Shown here: positions 1 to 8,523 of the stretch, in pieces
Layout: the number at the start of each line of letters is the position of its first letter
Position numbering within the stretch: position 1 is the stretch's first letter
DNA from: JAKVBH01 sp049800955
GTDB taxonomy: Bacteria; Pseudomonadota; Alphaproteobacteria; Rhodobacterales; Rhodobacteraceae
Reading direction: 5' to 3'
Length of the DNA stretch: 64,000 nucleotides
Assembly (NCBI RefSeq): GCF_049800955.1
Contig: NZ_JBNAGA010000001.1
Location: 930,001-994,000 of the forward strand
Notes under the pieces: generated by a model
Database searches by the model: none
What the model saw: the letters and a program-made list of their open reading frames with translations, nothing else
What the model was told of the DNA's origin: nothing
Position numbers and translations under genes: made by a program

Positions 1-932
1 GCGATGGCCGTTACCCCAAGCACCGCGCCCGCCACAGCAGGTCGGGCCCAATGCGGCAACCCGAGCTTCTGTTGCAGCCGCGTTTCGAAATCATCTGCCC
101 AGAAGACACTGCGCATCAGCACCACCGCCACGAGGCCACAGACCAGACCAAGGATCAGATAGGCCGGTAATTCGAGGTAAAACTCAAGCGCCGTGCCGCC
201 GGGAAGAGCGAATTCGGCCACATCGCCAAAGACCAGCCGGTTGATCACCGTGCCTGCCGCCGAGGCAATCACAATCGGCGCGAAGGCATGCAACGCGAAA
301 TGGCGGAGGATCACCTCCATGGCAAAGAGAGCGCCGGCAATGGGCGCGTTGAAGGAGGCGGAAACGGCGGCGGCGACAGCGCATCCCAAAAGATCACGCC
401 CTGTGATGCCATCGGCGCGGATCCAGTTGGAAATCCACGTCGATATCAGCGCGGCCAGATGCACAACCGGCCCCTCACGCCCGGTGGAGCCCCCGGTGCC
501 CAGCGTGATCATGGAGGCTGCGACAGAGGCCAAACCGGCTTTGCGTTCGACCCGGCCGTCGTTGATGGCCGCGCCCTCGATCACATCGGCCACAGAGCGC
601 ACCCGTCCATCCGGCGTGAAATGATGCAGGATCAGCCCCACGGCGATCCCGCCCGCCATGGGAATGAGCAAAACGATGAACCAATCCAGCGTCGTGGCGA
701 AGGAATGCAGCATCGTGATGTCATCCACGCCGTAGAGCGTGCGCTGCAAAAACGTGATGCCCGAGCGGAACAGAACTGCGGCAAACCCGGCCGCGATCCC
801 GATGGCAAGGGCGATAAACCAGAACTGAATTTGCGAGGGCCCGCGATGTTTGAGCAATTGCCATCCGCGTGCGAATTCCCTGGCTGTCTCAGCCATTTGT
901 CGCCGCCATGAACTTTGCTCTGTGTCGCTCAT
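1..932 (-). CDS. ClC-family chloride channel/transporter, 3' end outside window
   Basis: An open frame starts with ATG at 932 and runs off the left edge without a stop, so only about 310 residues are seen. It encodes a polytopic membrane protein with ClC signatures: GSTGREGP (the anion-selectivity GREGP motif) and, after it, FNAPIAGALFAMEVIL, the helix that follows in this family. ClC proteins move chloride through the inner membrane as channels or as Cl-/H+ exchangers; the sequence seen does not decide which. A second ATG at 957 is in another frame. It is divergent from the FAD-linked dehydrogenase at 994, with 61 bases between the starts. The family call is firm; gating or exchange type is unknown. 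Confidence 0.88.
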   Translation of the reverse strand, partial: MSDTEQSSWRRQMAETAREFARGWQLLKHRGPSQIQFWFIALAIGIAAGFAAVLFRSGITFLQRTLYGVDDITMLHSFATTLDWFIVLLIPMAGGIAVGLILHHFTPDGRVRSVADVIEGAAINDGRVERKAGLASVAASMITLGTGGSTGREGPVVHLAALISTWISNWIRADGITGRDLLGCAVAAAVSASFNAPIAGALFAMEVILRHFALHAFAPIVIASAAGTVINRLVFGDVAEFALPGGTALEFYLELPAYLILGLVCGLVAVVLMRSVFWADDFETRLQQKLGLPHWARPAVAGAVLGVTAI

Positions 933-993
933 CTGCGCTTGTGCTTTCCTCAGCCATTGGCGCGGATTAGGATAGGGCAAGAAAGGTGCTTTC

Positions 994-2400
994 ATGCCAC
1001 GTGACATCTCGACGGACATCCCGCAAACCCTTGCAGCGCTTGAACAAGTTCTAGGCGATCGCTTGAGCCGCTCCAAGCCCGATCTGGAAAACCACGGCCG
1101 TTCCGAGAGTTATTTTCCCCTGACCTTGCCCCATGCCGTTGCATACCCCACAACCACGGCGGAAGTAAGTCATATTGCACGCATCTGTAGCGAGTATCGT
1201 TGCCCGCTTGTCGGGTGGGGGACGGGGACCTCCGTAGAGGGGCATGCGCTGGCGATTGAGGGCGGTGTTGTGTTGGATTTCTCCAAGATGGCGGCCATCC
1301 GCAGCTTTTACCTGGAAGATATGTGCGTCACTGTGGAACCCGGCCTCACGCGCGAGGCGCTCAATGCGGAGCTGCGTGACAGTGGGCTCTTTTTTCCGGT
1401 GGATCCCGGCGCCAATGCCTCGCTCGGCGGCATGGCCATGACGCGGGCGTCGGGCACGACGGCGGTGCGCTACGGCACGATGCGGGACAATGTGCTTGGG
1501 ATGGAAGTTGTGCTCGCGGATGGGCGTGTGATTGAGACGGGAAGTCGGGCGCGCAAATCTTCGGCAGGTTATGACATGACCGCGCTCATGGTGGGCAGCG
1601 AGGGCACCTTGGGCCTGTGCACCGGTCTGACGCTGCGCCTGCATGGTCAACCCGAGAGCGTGGCCGCCGCAGTTTGCAGCTTCTCAAACCTGCATGCGGC
1701 GGTCGCCGCGGTGCAGGACACAATCCAAATGGGCCTGCCCATGGCCCGGATTGAATTCGTGGACAGCGCAACCGCTGCGGCGGTCAATGACTATGCGGGC
1801 GTCTCTTTTCCGCTGACACCGCATCTTTTGGTGGAATTCCACGGCACCGAAAGCGGTGTTGCGGAACAGGCGGAGCGCTTTGGCGATATCATCGCGGATC
1901 ACGGTGCGACAGGCTTTGAATGGTCCACCCGCCCCGAGGATCGCACGGCGCTTTGGACCATGCGCTACAATGCGCTCTACGCGATCAAGGCGATGCGCCC
2001 AGGCGCGCGCGCCTTGGTGACAGATGTCTGTGTCCCGATCTCGCAGCTGGCGCGCGCGGTAGAAGAGACGCAGGCCGATCTGGCCAGGGCTTCAATCCCC
2101 GCGCCGATCCTCGGCCATGTGGGCGATGGGAATTTCCATGCGATCCTGCTGGTCGACCCGACCCAACCCGCCGAGTTTGAGGAAGCCAAGCGCCTGAGCG
2201 ATGCCATGACCAACAGGGCGCTCGCTCTGGGTGGCACCTCGACGGGTGAACACGGCGTCGGGATGGGAAAATTGGGATTCATGGAGCGCGAACACGGCGA
2301 CGCCTGGGCGATCATGGGCGCTTTGAAAGACACGCTGGATCCTTTGGGCATTCTCAATCCGGGCAAACTGGTGCCACCCAAATCGCGGCTCACCTCCTGA
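994..2400 (+). CDS. FAD-linked 2-hydroxyacid dehydrogenase (D-lactate dehydrogenase, cytochrome type / GlcD-like)
   Basis: A 468-residue flavoprotein of the VAO/PCMH fold that probably oxidises D-lactate or another D-2-hydroxyacid and passes electrons to cytochrome c or quinone. The FAD-binding half is residues about 35-210, with the pyrophosphate loop GWGTGTSVEGHA near residues 73-84 and a second glycine-rich stretch GSEGTLGLCTG. The C-terminal oxidase half ends with GGTSTGEHGVGMGK and DPLGILNPGKLVP, typical of the GlcD/Dld family. Full length for the family. Start chosen at ATG 994. It is convergent with cobS and separated from it by a hairpin. Glycolate oxidase subunit and D-2-hydroxyglutarate dehydrogenase are alternatives; no glcE/glcF neighbour is present, which favours a single-subunit enzyme. 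Confidence 0.87.
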   Translation: MPRDISTDIPQTLAALEQVLGDRLSRSKPDLENHGRSESYFPLTLPHAVAYPTTTAEVSHIARICSEYRCPLVGWGTGTSVEGHALAIEGGVVLDFSKMAAIRSFYLEDMCVTVEPGLTREALNAELRDSGLFFPVDPGANASLGGMAMTRASGTTAVRYGTMRDNVLGMEVVLADGRVIETGSRARKSSAGYDMTALMVGSEGTLGLCTGLTLRLHGQPESVAAAVCSFSNLHAAVAAVQDTIQMGLPMARIEFVDSATAAAVNDYAGVSFPLTPHLLVEFHGTESGVAEQAERFGDIIADHGATGFEWSTRPEDRTALWTMRYNALYAIKAMRPGARALVTDVCVPISQLARAVEETQADLARASIPAPILGHVGDGNFHAILLVDPTQPAEFEEAKRLSDAMTNRALALGGTSTGEHGVGMGKLGFMEREHGDAWAIMGALKDTLDPLGILNPGKLVPPKSRLTS

Positions 2401-2404
2401 CCGC

Positions 2405-2434
2405 AAAAGGGCGCGCCTCTGGCACGCCCCCTTT
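2405..2434. terminator. Hairpin between convergent dehydrogenase and cobS genes
   Basis: An imperfect inverted repeat whose outer arms are AAAGGG and CCCTTT with GC-rich inner pairing. It sits just after the dehydrogenase stop and 21 bases from the cobS stop. A-rich and T-rich edges let it act on both strands. Inferred from structure and position only. Confidence 0.5.
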
Positions 2435-2455
2435 AACGCCGTTTGCGGCGCGCGT

Positions 2456-3442
2456 TTATCCCAGCGAGACGCTGGCCGCGCTTTCGGGAAGCTCCTCATC
2501 GAAGCAGCGTTGGTAGAATTCGGCCACGGTCTGGCGCTCCAGCTCATCACATTTGTTGAGGAATGACACGCGGAAGGCGTAGCCCACATTGCGGAAGATC
2601 TCGGCATTTTGCGCCCAGGCGATCACCGTCCGGGGCGACATCACGGTCGAAAGATCGCCGTTCATGAACGCCGTCCGGGTCAGATCCGCCACTGTCACCA
2701 TCTGTTTGATGGTCTTGCGGCCTTTCTCGCTGTTGTAATGCGGGTTCTTCGCCAAAACGATGGCGCTTTCCGCATCAACAGACAGGTAGTTCAGCGTGGC
2801 CACGAGCGACCAACGGTCCATCTGGCCTTGGTTGATCTGTTGTGTGCCGTGGTAGAGGCCTGTCGTATCGCCCAAGCCCACCGTGTTGGCAGTCGCAAAA
2901 ATGCGGAAATAGGGATGCGGGTTGATCACCTTGTTCTGGTCGAGAAGCGTCAGCTTGCCATCCACTTCCAGCACCCGCTGGATCACGAACATCACATCCG
3001 CGCGGCCCGCGTCGTATTCGTCAAACACGATGGCCGTGGGGTTGCGCAGGGCCCAGGGCAGGATGCCTTCCTGGAATTCTGTGGTTTGTTTGCCGTCCTT
3101 GAGCTTGATCGCGTCCTTGCCGATCAAGTCAATCCGGGAGATGTGACTGTCGAGATTAACACGAACGGCAGGCCAGTTGAGCCGCGCGGCGACTTGCTCG
3201 ATATGGGTCGATTTCCCTGTCCCGTGATAGCCCTGGATCATCACGCGGCGATTGTGGCTGAAGCCTGCGAGGATCGCGAGCGTCGTGTCGGGGTCAAACT
3301 TGTAAGTCGAGTCCAGATCCGGCACCCGGTCTGTGCGATCCGCAAACCCCTTGACGACCATGTCCGTGTCGATGCCGAAGACATCGCGAACCGATATCTC
3401 CTCAGAGGGTTTTGCGTTGATATCCATGCTGCCGTCGGCCAT
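2456..3442 (-). CDS. cobS: Aerobic cobaltochelatase subunit CobS (AAA+ ATPase)
   Basis: A 328-residue MoxR-like AAA+ ATPase. In the aerobic B12 pathway CobS and CobT form the ATPase that drives cobalt insertion into hydrogenobyrinate a,c-diamide by CobN. Walker A is GYHGTGKSTH (about residues 72-81); Walker B is IVFDEYDAGR; a sensor-like FATANTVG follows. The length and the N-terminus (GIDTDMVVKGFADRTDRVPD) match the CobS family closely. It lies downstream of the J-domain gene on the same strand, 126 bases apart. The partner cobT chelatase gene is not in the window. It should not be confused with cobalamin synthase, which some schemes also call CobS and which lies at 54 kb. Confidence 0.93.
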   Translation of the reverse strand: MADGSMDINAKPSEEISVRDVFGIDTDMVVKGFADRTDRVPDLDSTYKFDPDTTLAILAGFSHNRRVMIQGYHGTGKSTHIEQVAARLNWPAVRVNLDSHISRIDLIGKDAIKLKDGKQTTEFQEGILPWALRNPTAIVFDEYDAGRADVMFVIQRVLEVDGKLTLLDQNKVINPHPYFRIFATANTVGLGDTTGLYHGTQQINQGQMDRWSLVATLNYLSVDAESAIVLAKNPHYNSEKGRKTIKQMVTVADLTRTAFMNGDLSTVMSPRTVIAWAQNAEIFRNVGYAFRVSFLNKCDELERQTVAEFYQRCFDEELPESAASVSLG

Positions 3443-3568
3443 CTCACCTGTCCTTCATACCTGCGGGACTAACTTGCCCGGGATGCAACATATCTCAAAG
3501 AAGGGCAAGGGAAAGGCGCGTGCTTTTTGCCGCTTTTGCCCGGCATGCCAGATGCTGCGGCCCGGGCC

Positions 3569-4198
3569 CTATTTGTCCTTGAAATTGCGGCTGTCCTTGA
3601 TTTGATCCCAGGCCCACATGACCTCCTGCAACTGCTCCTCCTGCGAACGGTCGCCGCCGTTCATGTCGGGATGCAACACCTTGATCAGCGCTTTGTAGGA
3701 CTTGCGAATCTCGGGCTTGGTCATTGTGTCTTTGGCTTCCAGAAGCTCCAGCGCGCGTTTCTCGGTGGGGGGCAGGCGCCGACCTGTGCCACCGCCGCGC
3801 CCGGGGTTGCGCGTGGCCTTGTCGCCCAGAACCTGATGGGCATCGTCAATCCCCAACCGTGCCCAGGCGCGCGCTTCCGGGTCTACGAAAGACCGCGTCT
3901 CGCGTTCCCAGACCTTGTCCTTCGACATCTGGGCATTCATCTCCGCCTCGGTTGTCCCGTCGAAGAAGTTCCACTTCAGATTATACTCGCGGATATGCTC
4001 CTTGCAGAACCAAAAGAAGTCATCGAGCACGTCGGGGGCTTTGGGCGCACGGTACTGGCCCTGTTCCTGACAGCCCTCATGATCGCACACCCGCGTCGAT
4101 GTCTCCGACGCGCCGGACATGCCCCGTCGGCCACGGGGGTTCTTCTTCTTGGCCGAAGACACGGACATATCAAATCCAAAGGGGTCGGGTTTTGGCAT
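3569..4198 (-). CDS. J-domain (DnaJ-like) protein with N-terminal Cys/His cluster
   Basis: A 209-residue cytosolic protein. The C-terminal J domain (about 150-205) carries the HPD tripeptide at 176-178, needed to stimulate Hsp70/DnaK ATPase. The N-terminal half has C38, H40, C43, C65 and H68, a possible metal site, but lacks the canonical DnaJ Gly/Phe and zinc-finger regions, so this is a specialised co-chaperone and not DnaJ itself. The open frame reaches back to 4303, but the start at 4198 (MPKPDPFGF) is preferred because the extension would run through the bolA promoter. It is divergent from bolA (76 bases) and upstream of cobS; in this order such neighbours are commonly conserved. The client is unknown. 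Confidence 0.82.
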   Translation of the reverse strand: MPKPDPFGFDMSVSSAKKKNPRGRRGMSGASETSTRVCDHEGCQEQGQYRAPKAPDVLDDFFWFCKEHIREYNLKWNFFDGTTEAEMNAQMSKDKVWERETRSFVDPEARAWARLGIDDAHQVLGDKATRNPGRGGGTGRRLPPTEKRALELLEAKDTMTKPEIRKSYKALIKVLHPDMNGGDRSQEEQLQEVMWAWDQIKDSRNFKDK

Positions 4199-4274
4199 GG
4201 CTCTTACCTTTTCGACTCGGGCTGCAAAGTTTAGCTTGTCAGGCGAGAGTTTGAAGAGGGAATGGATACAAAAA

Positions 4275-4538
4275 ATGGTTAACCGTACTGAAGCGATCCG
4301 CAACGCCTTGCAAGACGCGTTCTCGCCCAGCCTTCTGGAAGTGATCGACGAGAGCGAAAGCCATCGTGGGCATGCCGGATTTCAAGAAGGCGGTGAAAGC
4401 CACTTCCGGGTGCGCATGCGGTCTGCGGCGTTCGAGGGGCAGTCGCGCATTGCGCGCCATCGCGCCGTGCATACGGCCCTGGGGGCTGATCTGATTGGCC
4501 AAATTCATGCACTCGCGCTGGAGTTGGACGCAGGTTAG
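4275..4538 (+). CDS. BolA family protein
   Basis: An 87-residue BolA/IbaG-type protein. BolA proteins pair with monothiol glutaredoxins to bind or traffic [2Fe-2S] clusters and influence stress and cell-shape responses. The sequence shows the family pattern ESESHRGHAGFQEGGESHF, followed by SRIARHRAVH, whose histidine is a candidate cluster ligand. Upstream in-frame codons to 4119 overlap the divergent gene, so ATG 4275 is taken as the start. Its stop overlaps that of the convergent DUF4177-like gene. No grx gene lies beside it. The ApaG/IbaG/BolA subgroup cannot be settled by eye. Confidence 0.87.
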   Translation: MVNRTEAIRNALQDAFSPSLLEVIDESESHRGHAGFQEGGESHFRVRMRSAAFEGQSRIARHRAVHTALGADLIGQIHALALELDAG

Positions 4539-4951
4539 GAACGCGGCGTGTCGTTTTCGGAGGCCTCAAGGGGCTCCCGAACATCCTCGGAGGTCTGCTC
4601 GGCGTCAGGGCTCTCTGTCGCCTCCTCTGCGGTCCCGTCGGGCTCCTCTGCCTCGGAGCGGTCTTCGAGAAGGGCAAGCGGTGTGTCTTCAGCGGCGTCC
4701 GCGTCGATATCGTCCAAAGCAACCGGGCGGCGAAAGACCAACACGTTTCTGTAGCTGGTGGTGCTTCCTGTCAGCCCCTGACGCTCTTCGCTGGGTAGGG
4801 TTTCAGCGCGCAGAAATTCCCAGCCGTCTTCCGCAACGGCGTTGAGCGACATCTCCAGCGCCAAGGCAAATCGTGCTTCAGGCGCTTTGACGCCGCGCGC
4901 TTTCTGACCGCGTGTCGGGGCGGGGATGACTTTGTATTCGTACTGGCTCAT
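4535..4951 (-). CDS. DUF4177-like small protein with acidic tail
   Basis: 138 residues. The N-terminal 70 residues (MSQYEYKVIPAP, later AEDGWEFLRAETLPSEER and NVLVFRRP) resemble the small DUF4177 domain, a beta-rich fold of unknown function marked by a Y-E-Y-K-V start and a G-W-E-x-x core. The last 55 residues are very rich in Glu, Asp, Ser and Pro and probably disordered. No signal peptide or membrane segment. It ends overlapping the bolA stop by three bases and starts 6 bases before the stop of the preceding membrane protein on the same strand, so the two are probably co-transcribed. No function is proposed. Confidence 0.75.
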   Translation of the reverse strand: MSQYEYKVIPAPTRGQKARGVKAPEARFALALEMSLNAVAEDGWEFLRAETLPSEERQGLTGSTTSYRNVLVFRRPVALDDIDADAAEDTPLALLEDRSEAEEPDGTAEEATESPDAEQTSEDVREPLEASENDTPRS

Positions 4952-4957
4952 GGCGCG

Positions 4958-5395
4958 CTATTGATCATGCTCCACGCGCAGTTGCAATGTCTTCATGGCT
5001 CTTGAACGCGCCCAGATGCGCAAGCTGATGCCGATCATGCCGATGGAAATCCAACTCACCTGAATGAGCGCCGAGGCGAGATTGAATTCTGTGCTGAGCG
5101 AAATCAGTACCATCGCAGCAGCACCGACGTTCAGCGCGGAATACAAAATGCCGTTGCCACAGAGCCAGCCCAGTTGCAGCCCTGCAAAAGCGGCCATGTA
5201 GAGCAGGAAACCAACCACACCGATAAACCGCGCAAGCTCATGTAAATCATAGGTTTGAATGGCAATGCTCACGTGAAATACCTCAAGGCTCAAAGCAAAA
5301 ATGATCATCAAAAAAACAGCGGTCTCGCCTGCGTAGAGCAAAGCTAGAAGCATGATCTGCAGCCGTCGATGGAGGTATTCCTGACCTTTGGTCAA
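4958..5395 (-). CDS. Four-helix membrane protein of unknown function
   Basis: 145 residues with about four hydrophobic segments (residues about 13-40, 55-80, 83-100, 108-130) and basic ends, so an inner-membrane protein with no recognised domain. The frame opens with TTG at 5395 immediately after the TGA of the upstream glycosyltransferase (TGATTG), which suggests translational coupling; ATG at 5353 is the alternative start. No strong ribosome-binding site is visible for either. Its position after the glycosyltransferase hints at a role in the same envelope or polysaccharide process; that is inference. Confidence 0.65.
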   Translation of the reverse strand: MTKGQEYLHRRLQIMLLALLYAGETAVFLMIIFALSLEVFHVSIAIQTYDLHELARFIGVVGFLLYMAAFAGLQLGWLCGNGILYSALNVGAAAMVLISLSTEFNLASALIQVSWISIGMIGISLRIWARSRAMKTLQLRVEHDQ

Positions 5396-7279
5396 TCAGT
5401 GGTCGATTGTCGTGCGCCCGATCGAAAGCCCGTGGGTGGTCTTGTCCCAGAAAAACGGCTTGCGCAGCAGCTCCCACAGCGCCTTGTAGGTCGCCACGGC
5501 GGCGAGTGGAAAGTAAAACAGAAGTGTGGGCACCCAGGGTATCAGATGGCGATGCCTGTGGCTTGCGACAGCCGTCATGCCAACGACGAGGCCGATGACC
5601 TCGGTCAACACAAAGAGGGAGGCGAGGATCACGAACCCCACCGGGGGCAGCGCATCCACTACGGGATGGGGAAAGCCTGCCACGGCCAGCCAGAATGACC
5701 AGAGAAGCGGGGCCAGCGCGAATTGGCTGAGACTGGCCAGGAAAAAGACCTGAAAGCCAAAAAAAGCGCCCGGGCCCAGCTGTCGCCAGAGCTGCGCCGG
5801 CGCGCGCATATGCACGAGATAGGTGATCATATAGCCCTTCAACCAGCGGGAGCGTTGCCTGACCCATGGCCACAGATGGCAATTGGCTTCTTCCAAGGTG
5901 ACGGTATCAACGAGCTCTGTCCGATATCCCGCGCGCGCCAAACGCATGCCGAGGTCTGCGTCTTCAGTCACGTTGAAGGCGTCCCAGCCTTGCAACTCAT
6001 CGAGCACGGAGCGGCGAAAGAACACCGTCGTGCCGCCTAAGGGGATTGGCATTCCAATCCGGGCAAGACCGGGGAGCAAAATGCGAAACCAGGCCGCGTA
6101 TTCGATGGTGAAACATCGCGCGAGCCAGTTCATTCTCGGATTATAAAAATCCAACACACCTTGCAGACAAGCCACCTCGGGCGGGGCGCGCTGAAACGCC
6201 GAAACGATCGTCTCGATTTGGTCGGGCGCGGGGGAATCCTCTGCGTCATAGACGCCGATAATCTCGCCACGCGCGAAGCGGCGGGCGTAATTCATGGCGC
6301 GTGGCTTCGTCGTGAGATCTCCGGGAGGCACCGTGATGACGCGCATCCAGGGCGGCAAGGTTGTGTTGCGCAGGGTCTCACGGGTTTGCGTGTCTTCGGC
6401 CTCCAGCACCAGCAAGGTCTCGAGGTTGGACTTTGGATAGGTCAGGCGGGATAACCTGTCCACGAGAACGCCCGCGATGTCCGTCTCCTTGTAGAGCGGC
6501 ACCAGCAGCGAGACTGTCGGAAAGCTGTCCATGTCTTGGGGGGCAGACGTGTTTGTGCGCAATCCGCCAAAGACCCGCGCGATCAGCGCGACGAGTTTCA
6601 TACCGGCAATCAGCAAGAGCGTCGCAATGGCCCAAGTCGCAGCAGCAATGAAGAACGCCTTGGGCGCAAGGAAGACGCCCAGACCAATCAAAGCCGCGCC
6701 GAGAGCGGCGAGCCCGGTCTGCCGGCGCGTTGCGAGAATATGCATATTGCGGCAGCTGTAGCTGTCTTCGAGTTCGGTCTCCGCCAAGACGGCCATCTGT
6801 GCGCCATGCACCTTGGCCACGACTTGTTCGATATCGTCCTGCGCGGCGAGCCCCATCAGAACGGGGCCAAAGCCCTCCGGCAATGCGCGCGTCACGACGC
6901 GAAAAGCATCGGGCGAGGCCGAGGCCAGAACGGTCGTGTCGCCAAGCTTCATCCATGGAACCACGCCATGCTTGAGGCAAAAAAGTGGGTCAAGCTGTGA
7001 CGCAACGGTTAAATCAGCGGGCGTTTCCCGCGTGTTCAGCGCCATTGCGGCGAATCGCTCAGCCTGTGCGGCCCGTATCTCGTCGGCGGTTGCGAGCCCT
7101 TCGGACAGGCAAACCTGCGCCAGAGGCGATTGGACCTGATCAGCAATTGTCAGCGCGTGCAACAGCATCTCGTGGTCGAGAACGCCCCGGTCCACAAGAA
7201 TTTGACCGAGCGGCTTGTGATAAGCCGGGGTCAATCGTGCTGTTTCGGGACCTCTGAGTTGGAGGCGTTGAGTGCTCAT
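5396..7279 (-). CDS. Membrane family 2 glycosyltransferase with N-terminal GspE/MshEN-like domain
   Basis: 627 residues from ATG 7279 (GTG/ATG extension to 7309 possible). Residues about 20-75 (PLGQILVDRGVLDHEMLLHA then PLAQVCLSEGLATADEI) match the repeated pattern of the type II secretion GspE N-terminal / MshEN domain. Membrane helices follow at about 190-235. The catalytic GT-A domain begins near 255 (VSLLVPLYKET), with DAED at 345-348, TED at 438-440 and QRSRW at 475-479, the D,D,D,QxxRW set of processive enzymes such as cellulose and hyaluronan synthases. Several C-terminal membrane spans follow. It probably makes and exports a polysaccharide from a nucleotide sugar; the sugar is unknown. 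Family call good, product unknown. Confidence 0.85.
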   Translation of the reverse strand: MSTQRLQLRGPETARLTPAYHKPLGQILVDRGVLDHEMLLHALTIADQVQSPLAQVCLSEGLATADEIRAAQAERFAAMALNTRETPADLTVASQLDPLFCLKHGVVPWMKLGDTTVLASASPDAFRVVTRALPEGFGPVLMGLAAQDDIEQVVAKVHGAQMAVLAETELEDSYSCRNMHILATRRQTGLAALGAALIGLGVFLAPKAFFIAAATWAIATLLLIAGMKLVALIARVFGGLRTNTSAPQDMDSFPTVSLLVPLYKETDIAGVLVDRLSRLTYPKSNLETLLVLEAEDTQTRETLRNTTLPPWMRVITVPPGDLTTKPRAMNYARRFARGEIIGVYDAEDSPAPDQIETIVSAFQRAPPEVACLQGVLDFYNPRMNWLARCFTIEYAAWFRILLPGLARIGMPIPLGGTTVFFRRSVLDELQGWDAFNVTEDADLGMRLARAGYRTELVDTVTLEEANCHLWPWVRQRSRWLKGYMITYLVHMRAPAQLWRQLGPGAFFGFQVFFLASLSQFALAPLLWSFWLAVAGFPHPVVDALPPVGFVILASLFVLTEVIGLVVGMTAVASHRHRHLIPWVPTLLFYFPLAAVATYKALWELLRKPFFWDKTTHGLSIGRTTIDH

Positions 7280-7323
7280 GTCTTCGCTCGCGTTATAGAA
7301 CGAAGGCACTTTGTCAGCGCTTG

Positions 7324-7351
7324 GTTAACTGTGCGTAAACAGCTGGTTAAC
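7324..7351. promoter_or_regulatory. Paired GTTAAC sites upstream of the glycosyltransferase
   Basis: Two GTTAAC hexamers lie 22 bases apart (7324-7329 and 7346-7351). The first, with TAAA at 7336-7339, makes TTAA-N7-TAAA, one mismatch from the CtrA consensus TTAA-N7-TTAA. The spot is 45 bases upstream of the glycosyltransferase ATG and downstream of carA. Candidate CtrA-type binding region only. Confidence 0.3.
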
Positions 7352-7377
7352 AGAAAGTTACCAAAGCGGATGCCGCG

Positions 7378-8523
7378 TTAAGAGGCATCCATGGATGCCG
7401 CGAACTGCTCGAACAGGTAGAAGCTGTCCTGGGGGCCCGGGCTGGCTTCCGGGTGTTGCTGCACGGAGAAAACGCAGCGATCCGAATCCAGCGCGATCCC
7501 GCAGTTGGATCCATCGAAAAGCGAGCGGTGCGTTTCGATGACGCCGCTGGGCAGCGTAGCGGCGTCGACGGCAAAGCCGTGGTTCATGGAGGTGATTTCC
7601 ACCTTGCCGGAGCGCATGTCCTTTACGGGATGGTTGGCGCCGTGATGGCCGTGGTTCATCTTGATGGTCCGTGCGCCCAGAGCGAGCGCCAGCATCTGGT
7701 GGCCAAGGCAAATCCCGAAAATCGGCAAGTCCGTCTTGTCGAGCAAGTGCTGGATCATTGGAACCGCATAAGCGCCCGTCGCCGCAGGATCGCCGGGGCC
7801 GTTCGAGAGGAAAACGCCATCTGGATCATGCGCCAGCACCTCTTCCGCAGTCGCCGTGGCAGGCAGAACCGTCACGTCACATCCCGCGCTCGCCAGACAG
7901 CGCAGAATATTGCGCTTCGCACCGTAATCCACGGCCACAACCTTGTGCCTGGGCGCGGTCTGACGCGTATAGCCTTCCGGCCAGGCCCACCGCATCTCAT
8001 CCCAACGGTAGCTTTGCGCGCAGGTCACTTTCTGTGCAAGATCAAGGCCTTCGAGGCCAGAAAACCCCCGTGCAGCGGCCACCAGTGCCTCCACATCGAA
8101 CTTGCCCTCCGGATCATGGGCCAGCGCCACATGGGGCGCGCCCAACTGCCGGATCGCGCGGGTCAACCGCCGCGTGTCGATGCCCCCGATCGCGATGCGG
8201 CCCCGCGCGCTGAGCCACTCGGTCAGCTCCTGCGTCGCGCGCCAATTGGACGCCTGCGTCGGGAGCCATTTCACCACCATACCTTCCGCAACCGGATCCG
8301 CCGTTTCATCATCGTCGGGGTTCACGCCGGTATTGCCAATATGGGGGAAGGTGAATGTCACGATCTGCCCGGCGTAAGACGGGTCCGTCATGATCTCCTG
8401 ATACCCCGTCATCGCCGTGTTGAAGCACAGCTCAGCCGTGGTCTGACCGGTCGCGCCGAAGCCGTGACCATAGAAAACGGACCCATCGGTGAGCACAAGG
8501 CAGGCGGTGGGATGATCGGTCAT
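7378..8523 (-). CDS. carA: Carbamoyl-phosphate synthase small (glutaminase) subunit
   Basis: 381 residues. CarA hydrolyses glutamine and channels ammonia to CarB, which makes carbamoyl phosphate for arginine and pyrimidines. The N-terminal CPSase domain starts with CLVLTDGSVFYGHGFGA and includes NTAMTGYQEIMTDPSY. The C-terminal class I amidotransferase has the nucleophile elbow PIFGICLGHQ (Cys) and the terminal HPEASPGP (catalytic His-Glu). The start is ATG 8523 and not the 8592 extension, which would add a basic tail unlike the family. It is divergent from the GatB/YqeY gene (194 bases). carB is not in the window, as is usual when carA and carB are unlinked. Confidence 0.95.
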   Translation of the reverse strand: MTDHPTACLVLTDGSVFYGHGFGATGQTTAELCFNTAMTGYQEIMTDPSYAGQIVTFTFPHIGNTGVNPDDDETADPVAEGMVVKWLPTQASNWRATQELTEWLSARGRIAIGGIDTRRLTRAIRQLGAPHVALAHDPEGKFDVEALVAAARGFSGLEGLDLAQKVTCAQSYRWDEMRWAWPEGYTRQTAPRHKVVAVDYGAKRNILRCLASAGCDVTVLPATATAEEVLAHDPDGVFLSNGPGDPAATGAYAVPMIQHLLDKTDLPIFGICLGHQMLALALGARTIKMNHGHHGANHPVKDMRSGKVEITSMNHGFAVDAATLPSGVIETHRSLFDGSNCGIALDSDRCVFSVQQHPEASPGPQDSFYLFEQFAASMDAS

